Assembly (NCBI RefSeq): GCF_001700435.1
Contig: NZ_LYPC01000030.1
Location: 124,001 to 188,000, forward strand
DNA: 64,000 nt
Direction: 5' to 3'
Origin: Paenibacillus pectinilyticus
GTDB taxonomy: Bacteria; Bacillota; Bacilli; Paenibacillales; NBRC-103111
The notes beneath the pieces were generated by a model. It was not told the origin of the DNA, did no database searches, and saw only the letters and a program-made list of their open reading frames with translations. A program made the translations under genes and the position numbers. Shown piece by piece: positions 1 to 7,734 of this stretch (positions are counted from its first letter, which is position 1; the number at the start of each line of letters is the position of its first letter).

Positions 1-695
1 ACAAGGAATCGGAGATCCTGCGCAATCTGATCACAAAGGATTTTAAATACGAGAAAGAATCTGATCTAATCGCCATTGAAGGGTACTGCAAGCAATCCTT
101 GATCCAGGAGAGTGACGTGGATGGTCTGCCGCTAATGAGCAGTAGTCCAAGTCGTATCCGTCGGATTCAGATACTGAAGGAGCTTTTGAGTGGTTTACTG
201 GAGGAGAAGCCTCATCTTAGCTTAGATGGCTTTATTAAATTCCGCCTTCAGGAATACAAGGAAGAACTGCGTGAAATCGCGGAGTACGCGATTGACGAAT
301 TTATGATGGATCGGCAGTATCAGGAATTCATTTCACTCTTGCAATACTTCGTCTATATTCAGGAAGCTAAGATTCCCGCGGCACATCTCATTCACAAAGG
401 TGGACATGAGTTTGTCATTTTGAATGACCGGATGGAGCCTATAGACGCGAATGAATTTGACGCAAGTTTTCGAATGGAAATGCTGGAGAAGGATATCAAT
501 TTTGAGGATATGATTGTAAGCACGCTCATTACGGTCTCTCCGGCCAACATTGTTATTCATACGCGTGACCCTGAGCTTACGATCATCAAAACGATTCGGC
601 AGATCTTTGAAGATCGTACAACGGTTTGCGGTTATTGCCGCACGTGTGACCTCTATCTCGGCGACACGAAGAAGCAGGATCAACTATCCCCTTGA
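1..695 (+). CDS. ytxC: YtxC-like sporulation protein (5' partial)
   Basis: The frame is already open at base 3 and runs about 230 codons to TGA at 693-695, so the N-terminus lies outside the window. The TTG at 99 is an internal leucine, not a convincing start. The product is acidic, mostly helical and has no membrane segment, and ends in a cysteine cluster (C-G-Y-C-R-T-C). Its C-terminal sequence and its place directly upstream of thrS match the YtxC family, known from Bacillus as a putative sporulation protein of unknown biochemical role. The stop codon lies inside the -35 box of the next promoter, so the two genes abut tightly. Confidence 0.75.
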   Translation, partial: KESEILRNLITKDFKYEKESDLIAIEGYCKQSLIQESDVDGLPLMSSSPSRIRRIQILKELLSGLLEEKPHLSLDGFIKFRLQEYKEELREIAEYAIDEFMMDRQYQEFISLLQYFVYIQEAKIPAAHLIHKGGHEFVILNDRMEPIDANEFDASFRMEMLEKDINFEDMIVSTLITVSPANIVIHTRDPELTIIKTIRQIFEDRTTVCGYCRTCDLYLGDTKKQDQLSP

Positions 696-720
696 CCTTG
701 CCCCGCTCGCCATTTATAAT
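692..720 (+). promoter_or_regulatory. sigma-A promoter of the thrS leader
   Basis: TTGACC at 692-697, a 17-bp spacer and a perfect TATAAT at 715-720. The -35 hexamer overlaps the ytxC stop codon. Transcription would start near 727 and give a leader of about 320 nt before thrS. Confidence 0.85.
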
Positions 721-726
721 AGTGAA

Positions 727-1010
727 CGAAGGCGTTAGTATCAAAGACAAGAACTTTCTGTATGAACTGCTCAGAGAGAGGAGACCAGGCTGCAATCTCC
801 TTCAGCGAATCGGATTGTTTACCCCTTTGTAGCCGTATTGTGGAATTCGGCCTGATTTGCAGGTCCGATACTATACAGTACCGGAATCATTCCCGTTAAC
901 GAATGCTGATGAGGATTCGACTTATCCCTTGGATAGGAGCGAATCGAACTAGGGTGGAACCACGAGCTGAGCGCACTCGTCCCTTTATGGGATGTAGTGT
1001 GCTTTTTTGC
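727..1010 (+). promoter_or_regulatory. T-box leader (tRNA-Thr responsive) of thrS
   Basis: The hallmark T-box sequence AGGGTGGAACCACG sits at 951-964, followed at once by an intrinsic terminator. Upstream are an AGTA motif (737-740) and an AGAGAG stretch (772-777) as in stem I of T-box RNAs; a possible ACC threonine specifier lies at 821-823, which I could not fold by hand. In this class uncharged tRNA binds the specifier and the TGGN bulge and favours an antiterminator. Here the bulge reads TGGA, predicting a U discriminator base in tRNA-Thr. The identity follows from the motif and the adjacent thrS. Confidence 0.9.
971..1008 (+). terminator. T-box regulatory terminator
   Basis: The arms GCGCACU-CGUCCC and GGGAUG-(U)-AGUGUGC pair with a single bulged U, followed by six T. 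It is the conditional terminator of the thrS T-box, not a gene-end terminator. Confidence 0.85.
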
Positions 1011-1047
1011 GTTCATTTTTATTAACACAAATTAGGAGGCAACGAAG

Positions 1048-2982
1048 ATGGTTGTACAAGTGAAATTACCAGATGGCGCAGTAAGAGAATATGCAGTAGG
1101 TACGACAATTGAGCAAGTGGCGGAATCCATTTCGTCCGGACTGAAGAAAAATGCCGTTGGCGGTAAAGTTAACGGTAAATCCGTTGATTTATCTTTTGCT
1201 TTAGACAACGATGCAGATGTCGAAATCCTGACTTTAGATAGCGAAGCGGGCTTGGAAATGTACCGTCACAGCACAGCGCATTTGATGGCACAAGCGATCA
1301 AACGCATTTATGGCAACAAAGCAGTTAAACTAGGAATCGGTCCAGTCATTGAGGACGGCTTCTATTATGATATCGATTTGGAAACACCCTTGAACCCAGA
1401 AGATTTGATCAAAATCGAAAAGGAAATGGAACGCATCTCGAACGAAAACTTAGCGATTACGCGCCGTGTTGTTTCCCGTGAGGAAGCGATTCGCATTTTC
1501 ACAGAATTGGAAGATCCGTTCAAGTTGGAATTGATCCGTGATTTACCGGAAGACGCTGTATTGACGATCTACGACCAAGGCGAGTTCTTTGACTTGTGCC
1601 GCGGACCGCATTTGCCATCCACTGGCCGTATCAAAGCGTTCAAATTGTTGAGCGTAGCTGGTGCTTACTGGCGCGGCGATGCCAAGAACAAAATGCTTCA
1701 ACGTATTTACGGCACAGCTTTCCCTAAGAAAGCGCAGTTGGATGAGCATTTGCACCTTTTGGAAGAAGCGAAAAAGCGTGATCACCGTAAATTGGGCCGC
1801 GAGTTGAAAATGTTTGGTTTCTCCCGCGAAGTGGGACAAGGCTTACCGCTTTGGCTGCCAAATGGTGCGAAGCTGAGACGTACAATGGAGCGTTACATTG
1901 TGGATTTGGAAGAACGTCTAGGCTACCAGCACGTGTACACACCGGTTCTAGCGAATGTTGAGTTGTATAAGACTTCTGGACACTGGGAGCACTACCAAGA
2001 AGACATGTTCCCCAAAATGGTCATGGACAATGAAGAGCTTGTTCTGCGTCCTATGAACTGCCCTCATCACATGATGGTTTATAAGAGTGAGATGCGCAGC
2101 TACCGTGATCTTCCGGTCCGTATTGCTGAGCTTGGCACGATGCACCGTTATGAAATGTCTGGAGCTTTGACTGGCTTGCACCGCGTGCGTGCGATGACTT
2201 TGAATGACGCGCATATTTTCTGCCGTTTGGATCAAATCAAAGAAGAATTCTCCCGTGTTGTGAACTTGATCCGTCAAGTATACGCAGATTTCGGCATTAC
2301 AGACTATCGTTTCCGTCTTTCCTACCGTGATCCGAAGGATACTGAGAAGTACTTCAACGATGATCAAATGTGGGAAACTTCCCAACGCATGCTGCGTGAG
2401 GTTGTAGAAGAGCTAGGCTTGCCGTTCTACGAAGCTGAAGGTGAAGCAGCGTTCTACGGCCCTAAGCTGGATGTTCAAATCAAAACTGCTCTCAAAAAAG
2501 AAGAAACACTTTCCACAGCGCAAATCGATTTCTTGCTGCCTGAGCGTTTCCAATTGGAGTACACAGGGGAAGATGGTCAGAAGCACCGTCCAGTCGTTAT
2601 TCACAGAGGAATTATCTCCACAATGGAGCGTATGACGGCTTTCTTGCTTGAGAATTTCGCGGGTGCCCTGCCAACTTGGTTAATGCCGACACAAGCGAAA
2701 GTAATTCCAGTATCTCCTGCGTTTGAGGAATTCTCCAACCAAGTGACAGAGCAACTAAGAGAAGCTGGTATTCGCGTAGAAGCGGATAATCGCAATGAGA
2801 AGCTCGGTTACAAAATCCGTGAAGCCCAGCTGGAGAAAATTCCTTTCATGCTCGTCGTTGGCGAGAACGAAGTGAAGAACGAAAGCTTGTCCATCCGTAA
2901 ACGCGGTCAAGGTGATCTAGGTACACAACCGATTGCTGAAGTTATTAACCTGATTCAAGAAGAAATTAAAAACAAACTGTAA
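1048..2982 (+). CDS. thrS: Threonine--tRNA ligase
   Basis: Charges tRNA-Thr with threonine in the cytoplasm. At 644 aa it has the usual full bacterial length: TGS domain (about 1-62), editing domain with H74 and H78 in R-H-S-T-A-H, class II catalytic core with the zinc-ligand motif M-N-C-P-H-H, and a C-terminal anticodon-binding domain (about 545-640). ATG is preceded by AGGAGG at good spacing. The gene is alone in its transcription unit, between the T-box leader and a strong terminator, so supply follows charged tRNA-Thr level. Confidence 0.98.
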   Translation: MVVQVKLPDGAVREYAVGTTIEQVAESISSGLKKNAVGGKVNGKSVDLSFALDNDADVEILTLDSEAGLEMYRHSTAHLMAQAIKRIYGNKAVKLGIGPVIEDGFYYDIDLETPLNPEDLIKIEKEMERISNENLAITRRVVSREEAIRIFTELEDPFKLELIRDLPEDAVLTIYDQGEFFDLCRGPHLPSTGRIKAFKLLSVAGAYWRGDAKNKMLQRIYGTAFPKKAQLDEHLHLLEEAKKRDHRKLGRELKMFGFSREVGQGLPLWLPNGAKLRRTMERYIVDLEERLGYQHVYTPVLANVELYKTSGHWEHYQEDMFPKMVMDNEELVLRPMNCPHHMMVYKSEMRSYRDLPVRIAELGTMHRYEMSGALTGLHRVRAMTLNDAHIFCRLDQIKEEFSRVVNLIRQVYADFGITDYRFRLSYRDPKDTEKYFNDDQMWETSQRMLREVVEELGLPFYEAEGEAAFYGPKLDVQIKTALKKEETLSTAQIDFLLPERFQLEYTGEDGQKHRPVVIHRGIISTMERMTAFLLENFAGALPTWLMPTQAKVIPVSPAFEEFSNQVTEQLREAGIRVEADNRNEKLGYKIREAQLEKIPFMLVVGENEVKNESLSIRKRGQGDLGTQPIAEVINLIQEEIKNKL

Positions 2983-3003
2983 TCCCCATTTGTTCCTATA
3001 AGA

Positions 3004-3036
3004 AGCAGAGAAGTGACTTCACTTCTCTGCTTTTTT
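3004..3036 (+). terminator. thrS terminator
   Basis: Stem AGCAGAGAAGTG / CACTTCTCTGCT with a 4-nt loop and six T. Confidence 0.92.
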
Positions 3037-3047
3037 GCGTTCTCCCA

Positions 3048-3089
3048 AAGGTGCATAAGATAGCTAAAGGAGGGCACCTTATGCAGTGA
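3048..3089 (+). promoter_or_regulatory. Hairpin with SD in its loop and a two-codon ORF
   Basis: AAGGTGC (3048-3054) can pair with GCACCTT (3074-3080); a second, overlapping pairing is GCATAAG with CTTATGC. The loop holds AAAGGAGG (3066-3073), well spaced to ATG CAG TGA at 3081-3089, a start-codon/one-codon/stop ORF. No function is known; it could be a translational control element for the YuiC-like gene downstream. Confidence 0.35.
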
Positions 3090-3111
3090 GTCTGTATGTG
3101 GAGGTTTATTG

Positions 3112-3162
3112 ATGCAAGGGAATGGACAACCTGCTTTAGTAGGGGGAGGTTTTAAGGAATGA
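3112..3162 (+). CDS. 16-aa upstream ORF overlapping the yuiC-like start
   Basis: ATG at 3112 with GGAGG upstream (3100-3104) opens a 16-codon frame rich in glycine (starting M-Q-G-N-G-Q-P). Its TGA at 3160-3162 overlaps the ATG of the next gene as ATGA. The geometry is that of a translationally coupled leader peptide. I do not recognise the peptide. The next gene also has its own GGGGGAGG within this frame, so coupling is inference. Confidence 0.4.
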   Translation: MQGNGQPALVGGGFKE

Positions 3163-3812
3163 GAACAACCAATGCACAGGTGCAGTCTAAATGGATACTC
3201 GCATGGATGATGCTAACGGTTTTGATCGTTTTTTTCGGAGAAGAGGCTAGCAATCAAGGTAACCATAGGGCGGCAAATTCCGCTACCCATATACGAGATC
3301 AGCAACAAGGATATCCTTCAGGACCCGCGATTTCAGTTGCTATGCCTGTTGCGCAAGAGCGTCAACAACAAGTGAGTTACCGCTTTGTTCCGAAAATAGA
3401 TTCAGATCTATCGAAGTACAAGGCCGTTGAAGTGACTGCAACTGGTTATTTCGCTGGTAAGGAATCCACGGGTAAAAGTCCGAATCATCCAACCTATGGG
3501 ATTACGTATTCGGGTATTAAGGTGAAGCGGGATGATAAAGCCCTATCAACGATCGCGGCAGACACGAAGGTGTTTCCTTTAGGAACGGTTTTGTTCATAC
3601 CGGGCTATGGGTATGGTGTTGTTGCCGACACAGGCAGTGCGATTAAAGGCAAGAAGATTGATCTGTATTTTGACACGAAGGATCAGGTTTACAAAGAGTG
3701 GGGTAAGAAGACCGTCAAGGTGTTTATTGTAAAACAAGGGAATGGAAAAGTGACTGAGGTCATTTGGAATCAGTTAAAGGATGAGATTCTAGCCCCTGCT
3801 AAAGCTTTGTGA
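3159..3812 (+). CDS. yuiC: 3D-domain cell-wall protein, YuiC-like
   Basis: 217 aa with an N-terminal membrane anchor or uncleaved signal (about 13-30), a variable linker, and a C-terminal 3D domain (about 95-200). The domain's hallmark is seen as A-D-T-G-S near residue 168 and the D-L-Y-F-D segment after it. B. subtilis YuiC, of similar length, is a small murein lytic transglycosylase related to the resuscitation/Sps group, so peptidoglycan cleavage at the outer membrane face is expected. ATG is preceded by GGGGGAGG; the start overlaps the stop of a 16-codon ORF. Family assignment is firm; orthology to YuiC is likely but not proven. Confidence 0.82.
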   Translation: MRTTNAQVQSKWILAWMMLTVLIVFFGEEASNQGNHRAANSATHIRDQQQGYPSGPAISVAMPVAQERQQQVSYRFVPKIDSDLSKYKAVEVTATGYFAGKESTGKSPNHPTYGITYSGIKVKRDDKALSTIAADTKVFPLGTVLFIPGYGYGVVADTGSAIKGKKIDLYFDTKDQVYKEWGKKTVKVFIVKQGNGKVTEVIWNQLKDEILAPAKAL

Positions 3813-3889
3813 GTGGTCAATTTTTTGAAAAAAGAAACTCATAAAAAATCCTGTTTGGGAAACCATAAGCATACAGGAGGTGATTGAAG

Positions 3890-4000
3890 ATGGCAAAGAA
3901 CAAGAGCAACAAGAAAGCAGCGCAAGACGTAGAATTTGCTACAGAAACAGCGGTACCTAGCAAGCAGCAACAATCTAACACACAAAATCAAAATAAATAA
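3890..4000 (+). CDS. Gamma-type small acid-soluble spore protein-like peptide
   Basis: A 36-codon ORF with a near-perfect SD (AGGAGGTGATTG) seven bases before ATG. The product starts M-A-K-N-K-S-N-K-K and ends in a Q/N-rich tail. The central E-F-A-T-E-T-A-V followed by K-Q-Q-Q matches the repeat of gamma-type SASPs (E-F-A-S-E-T-x-V...K-Q-x-N). These are cleaved and degraded at germination as an amino acid store. Classical SspE is about 80 aa with two such repeats; this one has a single repeat. A strong terminator follows directly. Confidence 0.72.
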   Translation: MAKNKSNKKAAQDVEFATETAVPSKQQQSNTQNQNK

Positions 4001-4020
4001 AAAATAGGTTACACGAAAAA

Positions 4021-4048
4021 CGGAGATCCGAGAGGGTCTCCGTTTTTT
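4021..4048 (+). terminator. Terminator after the SASP-like gene
   Basis: CGGAGATCC / GGGTCTCCG with a GAGA loop, then six T. Confidence 0.92.
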
Positions 4049-4126
4049 ATTGCTGTTCAAGCTCTCCTAAATTCGATATAATGTAACAAAAACTAACATT
4101 TTGGTTCCTTTTGGGAGGAGTTCCAG

Positions 4127-5653
4127 TTGCTGATGTCGACGGATTCAAAGCAAAAAGCTTGGTTTTATGGTTTTATACTTCTTGGCGTTGCAGTGAATGT
4201 ATCCGCTTTATTTGTCGATTCAACCTATCTCACGGCTGCTAGTTTAGCCATATTGCTGCTGATGGGAAGTATCGCCCTGATTCGATCTGGGGCGTCATCG
4301 CGGGCACAACAGGGAAGTGTTGCTCACGAAGAACAATTTCGTACCTTCATCCAGGAGTCGCAAGTTGTTGCAGATCGTTTAGCGGCGGCGGTAGAAGAAG
4401 TGAATCGCTCTATCAGTCATTTGCTTCAAATCGCAGATGCATCGATCCAAGGGGAAGAAGAATTAAAGGGAAGAAGCGAGCACGCCGCTGGACAGCTGCA
4501 AGAAGCTTTTGCGGCGATTCAGCAAGTGGCTGCAGCTGCAGACCAGATTTTGGATTCGTCATTACATATGCATAGGGAAAGCGAGCAGACCAAAGACACC
4601 GTCGTTGATGTATGCCGCTCACTGAATGCAACGGACGAGGTCATGAACGATTTGCATGTGAACAATGATACGATGCAGAAGAAGATTCAGGATCTAACCG
4701 AACATACGTCCAAGATTGAAGAAATCAATATGTTTATTACTGAAGTCGTGAATCAAACTTCACTGCTGGCTTTAAATGCTTCGATAGAAGCGGCGAGAGC
4801 CGGTGAGAACGGCAGAGGTTTCTCGGTAGTGGCACAGGAAATTAAGAAGCTGGCCGCACAAAGTCATGAAGCTGTTCAGAAGTCTTCGGAGCTGCTGGCA
4901 GATATCGAGAGCGGCGTTTCGCAGGTCGTTGCTGCAGTAGCTGAGGAGAAAGCCTCCGTCATCCATGGGATTGATGAAATGAAGGTGATGAAAGGAAAGA
5001 TCGATACGATTTTCTCGTTGATCCTTCATGTGAATAGCCTTGTTGCAAGCACAACAAGTTCGACGCAACAACAGTCCTCTCTTGTTACGGGAACCAGATC
5101 TTCACTTGGTGAGGTCGTTGATTTGATGAATGAAACGATGTCGAGTGTTGAACATACGCTCGATCAGATGAAAAAGCAACGTCAAGAAGTCTCAAGGCTT
5201 CAGCACATCAATCAAAATTTAGATCGTTCTTCCTCAGAGCTTATCAAAGCCATTCAAGCGGTCGGTTTGAAGAGTAAGCAAGGAACGGTTCGTGTGAATA
5301 TTGAAGAAATGAAACAATTGCTGAATGCCCTTGTTCGGGTCCCGGATATCAAATCATTGGTGGAAGATAAACATGCTTCCCATTTGCAAGGTATTCTGAA
5401 GAAAACCGTGGGTATTGAAGCGATTTGGTCAAACCGTGGAGATGGCACCTTTATCTTCTCGCAGCCAGAGGCAGGATTGGTGAACGCCAAAGGGAGAGAG
5501 TGGTGGAAGCGCGCGATGGCAGGTGAGCTCTTCGTTTCGGAAGAGTACGTGTCAGCTATTACGAAAAAACCATGCATTACGCTGTCCAAATCGATCATAG
5601 ATGACATGGGGAACCCAATTGGCGTCGTAGGAATCGATTTAGTGTTAAATTAA
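4127..5653 (+). CDS. Methyl-accepting chemotaxis protein with C-terminal Cache-like sensor
   Basis: 508 aa. Two membrane helices (about 12-30 and 33-51) are joined by only a few residues, so there is almost no extracellular domain. The cytoplasmic signalling hairpin follows, its conserved tip visible as N-Q-T-S-L-L-A-L-N-A-S-I-E-A-A-R-A-G-E. The last ~115 residues (about 390-508), after the coiled coil, resemble a PDC/Cache sensor (W-W-K-R-A near 450, G-V-V-G-I-D near the end). It should couple to CheA/CheW and sense an intracellular ligand. TTG at 4127 is 6 nt from GGGAGGAG; ATG at 4133 is the alternative. No che genes are nearby. Confidence 0.85.
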   Translation: MLMSTDSKQKAWFYGFILLGVAVNVSALFVDSTYLTAASLAILLLMGSIALIRSGASSRAQQGSVAHEEQFRTFIQESQVVADRLAAAVEEVNRSISHLLQIADASIQGEEELKGRSEHAAGQLQEAFAAIQQVAAAADQILDSSLHMHRESEQTKDTVVDVCRSLNATDEVMNDLHVNNDTMQKKIQDLTEHTSKIEEINMFITEVVNQTSLLALNASIEAARAGENGRGFSVVAQEIKKLAAQSHEAVQKSSELLADIESGVSQVVAAVAEEKASVIHGIDEMKVMKGKIDTIFSLILHVNSLVASTTSSTQQQSSLVTGTRSSLGEVVDLMNETMSSVEHTLDQMKKQRQEVSRLQHINQNLDRSSSELIKAIQAVGLKSKQGTVRVNIEEMKQLLNALVRVPDIKSLVEDKHASHLQGILKKTVGIEAIWSNRGDGTFIFSQPEAGLVNAKGREWWKRAMAGELFVSEEYVSAITKKPCITLSKSIIDDMGNPIGVVGIDLVLN

Positions 5654-5731
5654 TTGTTCTCAAACCCGTCTTTTTAGTGTAAAATAAGATTACTGTTATA
5701 ATTCTTGACACGGAAAGATAGGTGAAGGATC

Positions 5732-6109
5732 ATGCTACAAGCTTTACGTTCGGATGGAAAGCCATTAAGAGCACCTAGGAAAGCTGCAGAGGTACTTCCC
5801 TTCTTGGAAGCTTATATTGCACGCAAAGAACAACAGGCTCGCGAGATTGAGCAGGTTGTTGAGCGATACGAGGTCAAGAGAATGAAGGAAGAACGGGCTT
5901 ATCAAACAATGTCATCGTTTCGTCGCATGCTCTCTGGGAAGAAGCCAGATCATCATCTTGCTGTTGAGTATATTCATTATGTGAAGAAACCTATGGAGCA
6001 AGTGAGAAAGCTTCGTGCTGAAATTGAGGTTGCTAGACAGATCATGAAAGATTCTAAGCCGGGAGACGACATCACGGTTCCGGACGAACTCGAAGATATA
6101 TTTTCTTAA
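5732..6109 (+). CDS. Conserved-looking helical protein of unknown function
   Basis: 125 aa, soluble, highly charged and predicted almost wholly alpha-helical, with heptad-like stretches rich in K/E/R/Q (about 25-60 and 80-105). No signal peptide, membrane segment, cysteine motif or known domain is visible. The ATG is preceded by a GGTGAAGG-type SD. It stands alone between the chemoreceptor and a strong terminator. I do not recognise the family; a coiled-coil partner or regulator is only a guess. Confidence 0.7.
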   Translation: MLQALRSDGKPLRAPRKAAEVLPFLEAYIARKEQQAREIEQVVERYEVKRMKEERAYQTMSSFRRMLSGKKPDHHLAVEYIHYVKKPMEQVRKLRAEIEVARQIMKDSKPGDDITVPDELEDIFS

Positions 6110-6111
6110 TT

Positions 6112-6151
6112 AAAGAAGAGGACACTGCGGTTGCAGCGTCCTCTTCTTTTT
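6112..6151. terminator. Terminator between convergent genes
   Basis: Long stem AAAGAAGAGGAC...GTCCTCTTCTTT around CTGC/GCAG, with a T run on the plus strand and an A/T-rich left flank; it probably serves both the unknown gene and the convergent amt. Confidence 0.85.
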
Positions 6152-6172
6152 CTAATATAAGAATTTCACGGA

Positions 6173-7462
6173 TTATTGATTGTTCTTCAAATGCTGCAAA
6201 TCTAGGAATCCTTCTTCTTGGCTGTAAGCAGGAACCCCGTGTGAACCAACATCCAGCCCAACGAGTTCCTCATCGCGACTTACACGAAGAGGGACGATCA
6301 TTTTAATTAACTTCAGGAAAACCCACGTCATAAGGAATCCCCAAACACAGACGGTGACTAGCCCTAATGCCTGTACACCTAAGAGATGTAAGCCGCCGCC
6401 ATAGAATAAGCCGGCTGTTCCTTCACGAATCGTGTCAGGTTTCGCGCATAACCCGACAGCAAGTGTCCCTATGCTTCCGCTGATACCATGAACAGGGAAG
6501 GCGCCTACGGGATCATCAATCTGTTTGGATTCTAGAATTTCCGTTGCGTAGACCATGGCGATGCCACATATGGCGCCTATACAGATAGCTGCAACATCAC
6601 TAACGAAAGCACAGCCTGCGGTAATGCCAACGAGTCCTGCGAGTGCGCCATTGATAACCATGGGTGGATCTGCTTTGCGATAGCGCATCATGGTGAACAA
6701 GATACAAGTCGCACAACCTGCGGCTGCAGATAACATGGTTGTTACTGCAATATGGCCAATCGAAGTATTGGTAGCGCTTAATGTACTCCCAGAGTTAAAG
6801 CCAAACCAACCGAACCAAAGAATGAAGGCGCCAACAGAAGCGAGTGGCAAATTAGACGGAGGAACGATGTTGGCAGATCCATCTGGAGAAAATTTGCCGA
6901 TGCGTGGGCCGATAAGCAGCGCGGCAGCGAGAGCTGAGAAACCGCCGAGTCCATGAATGACGGCTGAACCCGCGAAATCGACCATGCCGAGTTTGCCGAG
7001 CCAGCCATGAACGCCCCATACCCAATGACCGGCAATCGGATAGATTAATCCAGTCATGGCTATCGTATAAAGAATATATGCGCGAAAGTTGATGCGTTCT
7101 GCAACGGCACCCGATACAATTGAAATAACAGCAATAACGAAGGCGCATTGGAATAACCAATAGGTTTCATGCGAGATGGTTAAGGCGATGTGGGATAAAT
7201 CGCCTCCCATGAAAAAACCTGTTGTGCCTATGAATCCTCCGGCATCTTTGCCATACATAAGGGCAAATCCAACAAAGTAAAAGATGAGGGCACCAAAGGA
7301 GATATCTACAAATACTTTCATTATGATACTAACGGCATTTTTTTGCCTAACAAAACCTGCTTCAAGTAAGGCGAATCCGCCTTCCATTAATAAAATCATT
7401 GCAGCAGTCAAAACAACCCAGATGGTATCCAGGCCAGAAGTAAGCTGTTGGATTTGATCCAT
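6173..7462 (-). CDS. amt: Ammonium transporter (Amt/MEP/Rh family)
   Basis: 429 aa with eleven predicted membrane helices, conducting ammonium/ammonia across the cytoplasmic membrane under nitrogen limitation. Both pore histidines are in place: V-I-H-G-L-G-G (middle) and P-V-H-G-I-S-G (later helix), with W-F-G-W-F-G-F-N-S-G between them. The C-terminal cytosolic tail, which binds PII in this family, is present, but no glnK/glnB-type PII gene adjoins, unlike nrgAB of B. subtilis. Upstream lie a good sigma-A promoter and a GlnR/TnrA-like box, so nitrogen control is likely. Confidence 0.95.
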   Translation of the reverse strand: MDQIQQLTSGLDTIWVVLTAAMILLMEGGFALLEAGFVRQKNAVSIIMKVFVDISFGALIFYFVGFALMYGKDAGGFIGTTGFFMGGDLSHIALTISHETYWLFQCAFVIAVISIVSGAVAERINFRAYILYTIAMTGLIYPIAGHWVWGVHGWLGKLGMVDFAGSAVIHGLGGFSALAAALLIGPRIGKFSPDGSANIVPPSNLPLASVGAFILWFGWFGFNSGSTLSATNTSIGHIAVTTMLSAAAGCATCILFTMMRYRKADPPMVINGALAGLVGITAGCAFVSDVAAICIGAICGIAMVYATEILESKQIDDPVGAFPVHGISGSIGTLAVGLCAKPDTIREGTAGLFYGGGLHLLGVQALGLVTVCVWGFLMTWVFLKLIKMIVPLRVSRDEELVGLDVGSHGVPAYSQEEGFLDLQHLKNNQ

Positions 7463-7503
7463 TCCTGTATTCTCCCCTTACAATACTTGCGTTCTCAGCA
7501 CCA

Positions 7504-7533
7504 ATTATACGGTTCTCATGATAAGCATGTCAA
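7504..7533 (-). promoter_or_regulatory. sigma-A promoter of amt
   Basis: Read on the minus strand: TTGACA (7533-7528), an 18-bp spacer, TATAAT (7509-7504). Both hexamers are perfect; the start should be near 7497, about 35 nt before the amt ATG. Confidence 0.8.
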
Positions 7534-7540
7534 CGGAATA

Positions 7541-7557
7541 CGTAAGAATATATAACA
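7541..7557 (-). promoter_or_regulatory. GlnR/TnrA-like box upstream of amt
   Basis: TGTTATATATTCTTACG on the minus strand fits TGTNAN7TNACA except for the last base. Its centre is about 52 bp upstream of the predicted start, close to the position of the activating TnrA site at nrgAB in B. subtilis. A second one-mismatch match (TGTGAGGTATTATTAGA) lies at 7592-7608. Confidence 0.6.
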
Positions 7558-7624
7558 TGAGATGAGGTTTGTTCGTCTTATCTTACAGTCATGTGAGGTA
7601 TTATTAGAGTTGGTCTTCACATAT

Positions 7625-7640
7625 CGGTCTTAAGGCTGAG
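7625..7640 (+). promoter_or_regulatory. Candidate operator upstream of liaF
   Basis: A near-palindrome centred on CTTAAG (GGTCTTAAGGC) about 100 bp before liaF. LiaR/VraR-type operons are usually autoregulated through an imperfect dyad; linking this one to LiaR is inference from position. Confidence 0.3.
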
Positions 7641-7734
7641 GACTTGTTCAATCCAACGTCTCTTTTCAATCGAACCTTGATCTTATAAACTAGAGATATC
7701 TTAACAACGCTTCACACAAATGGAGGAAGAACGT

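Noticed and set aside
819..1028. Minus-strand ORF across the thrS leader
   Set aside because: It lies antisense to the T-box RNA and has no SD or family match.
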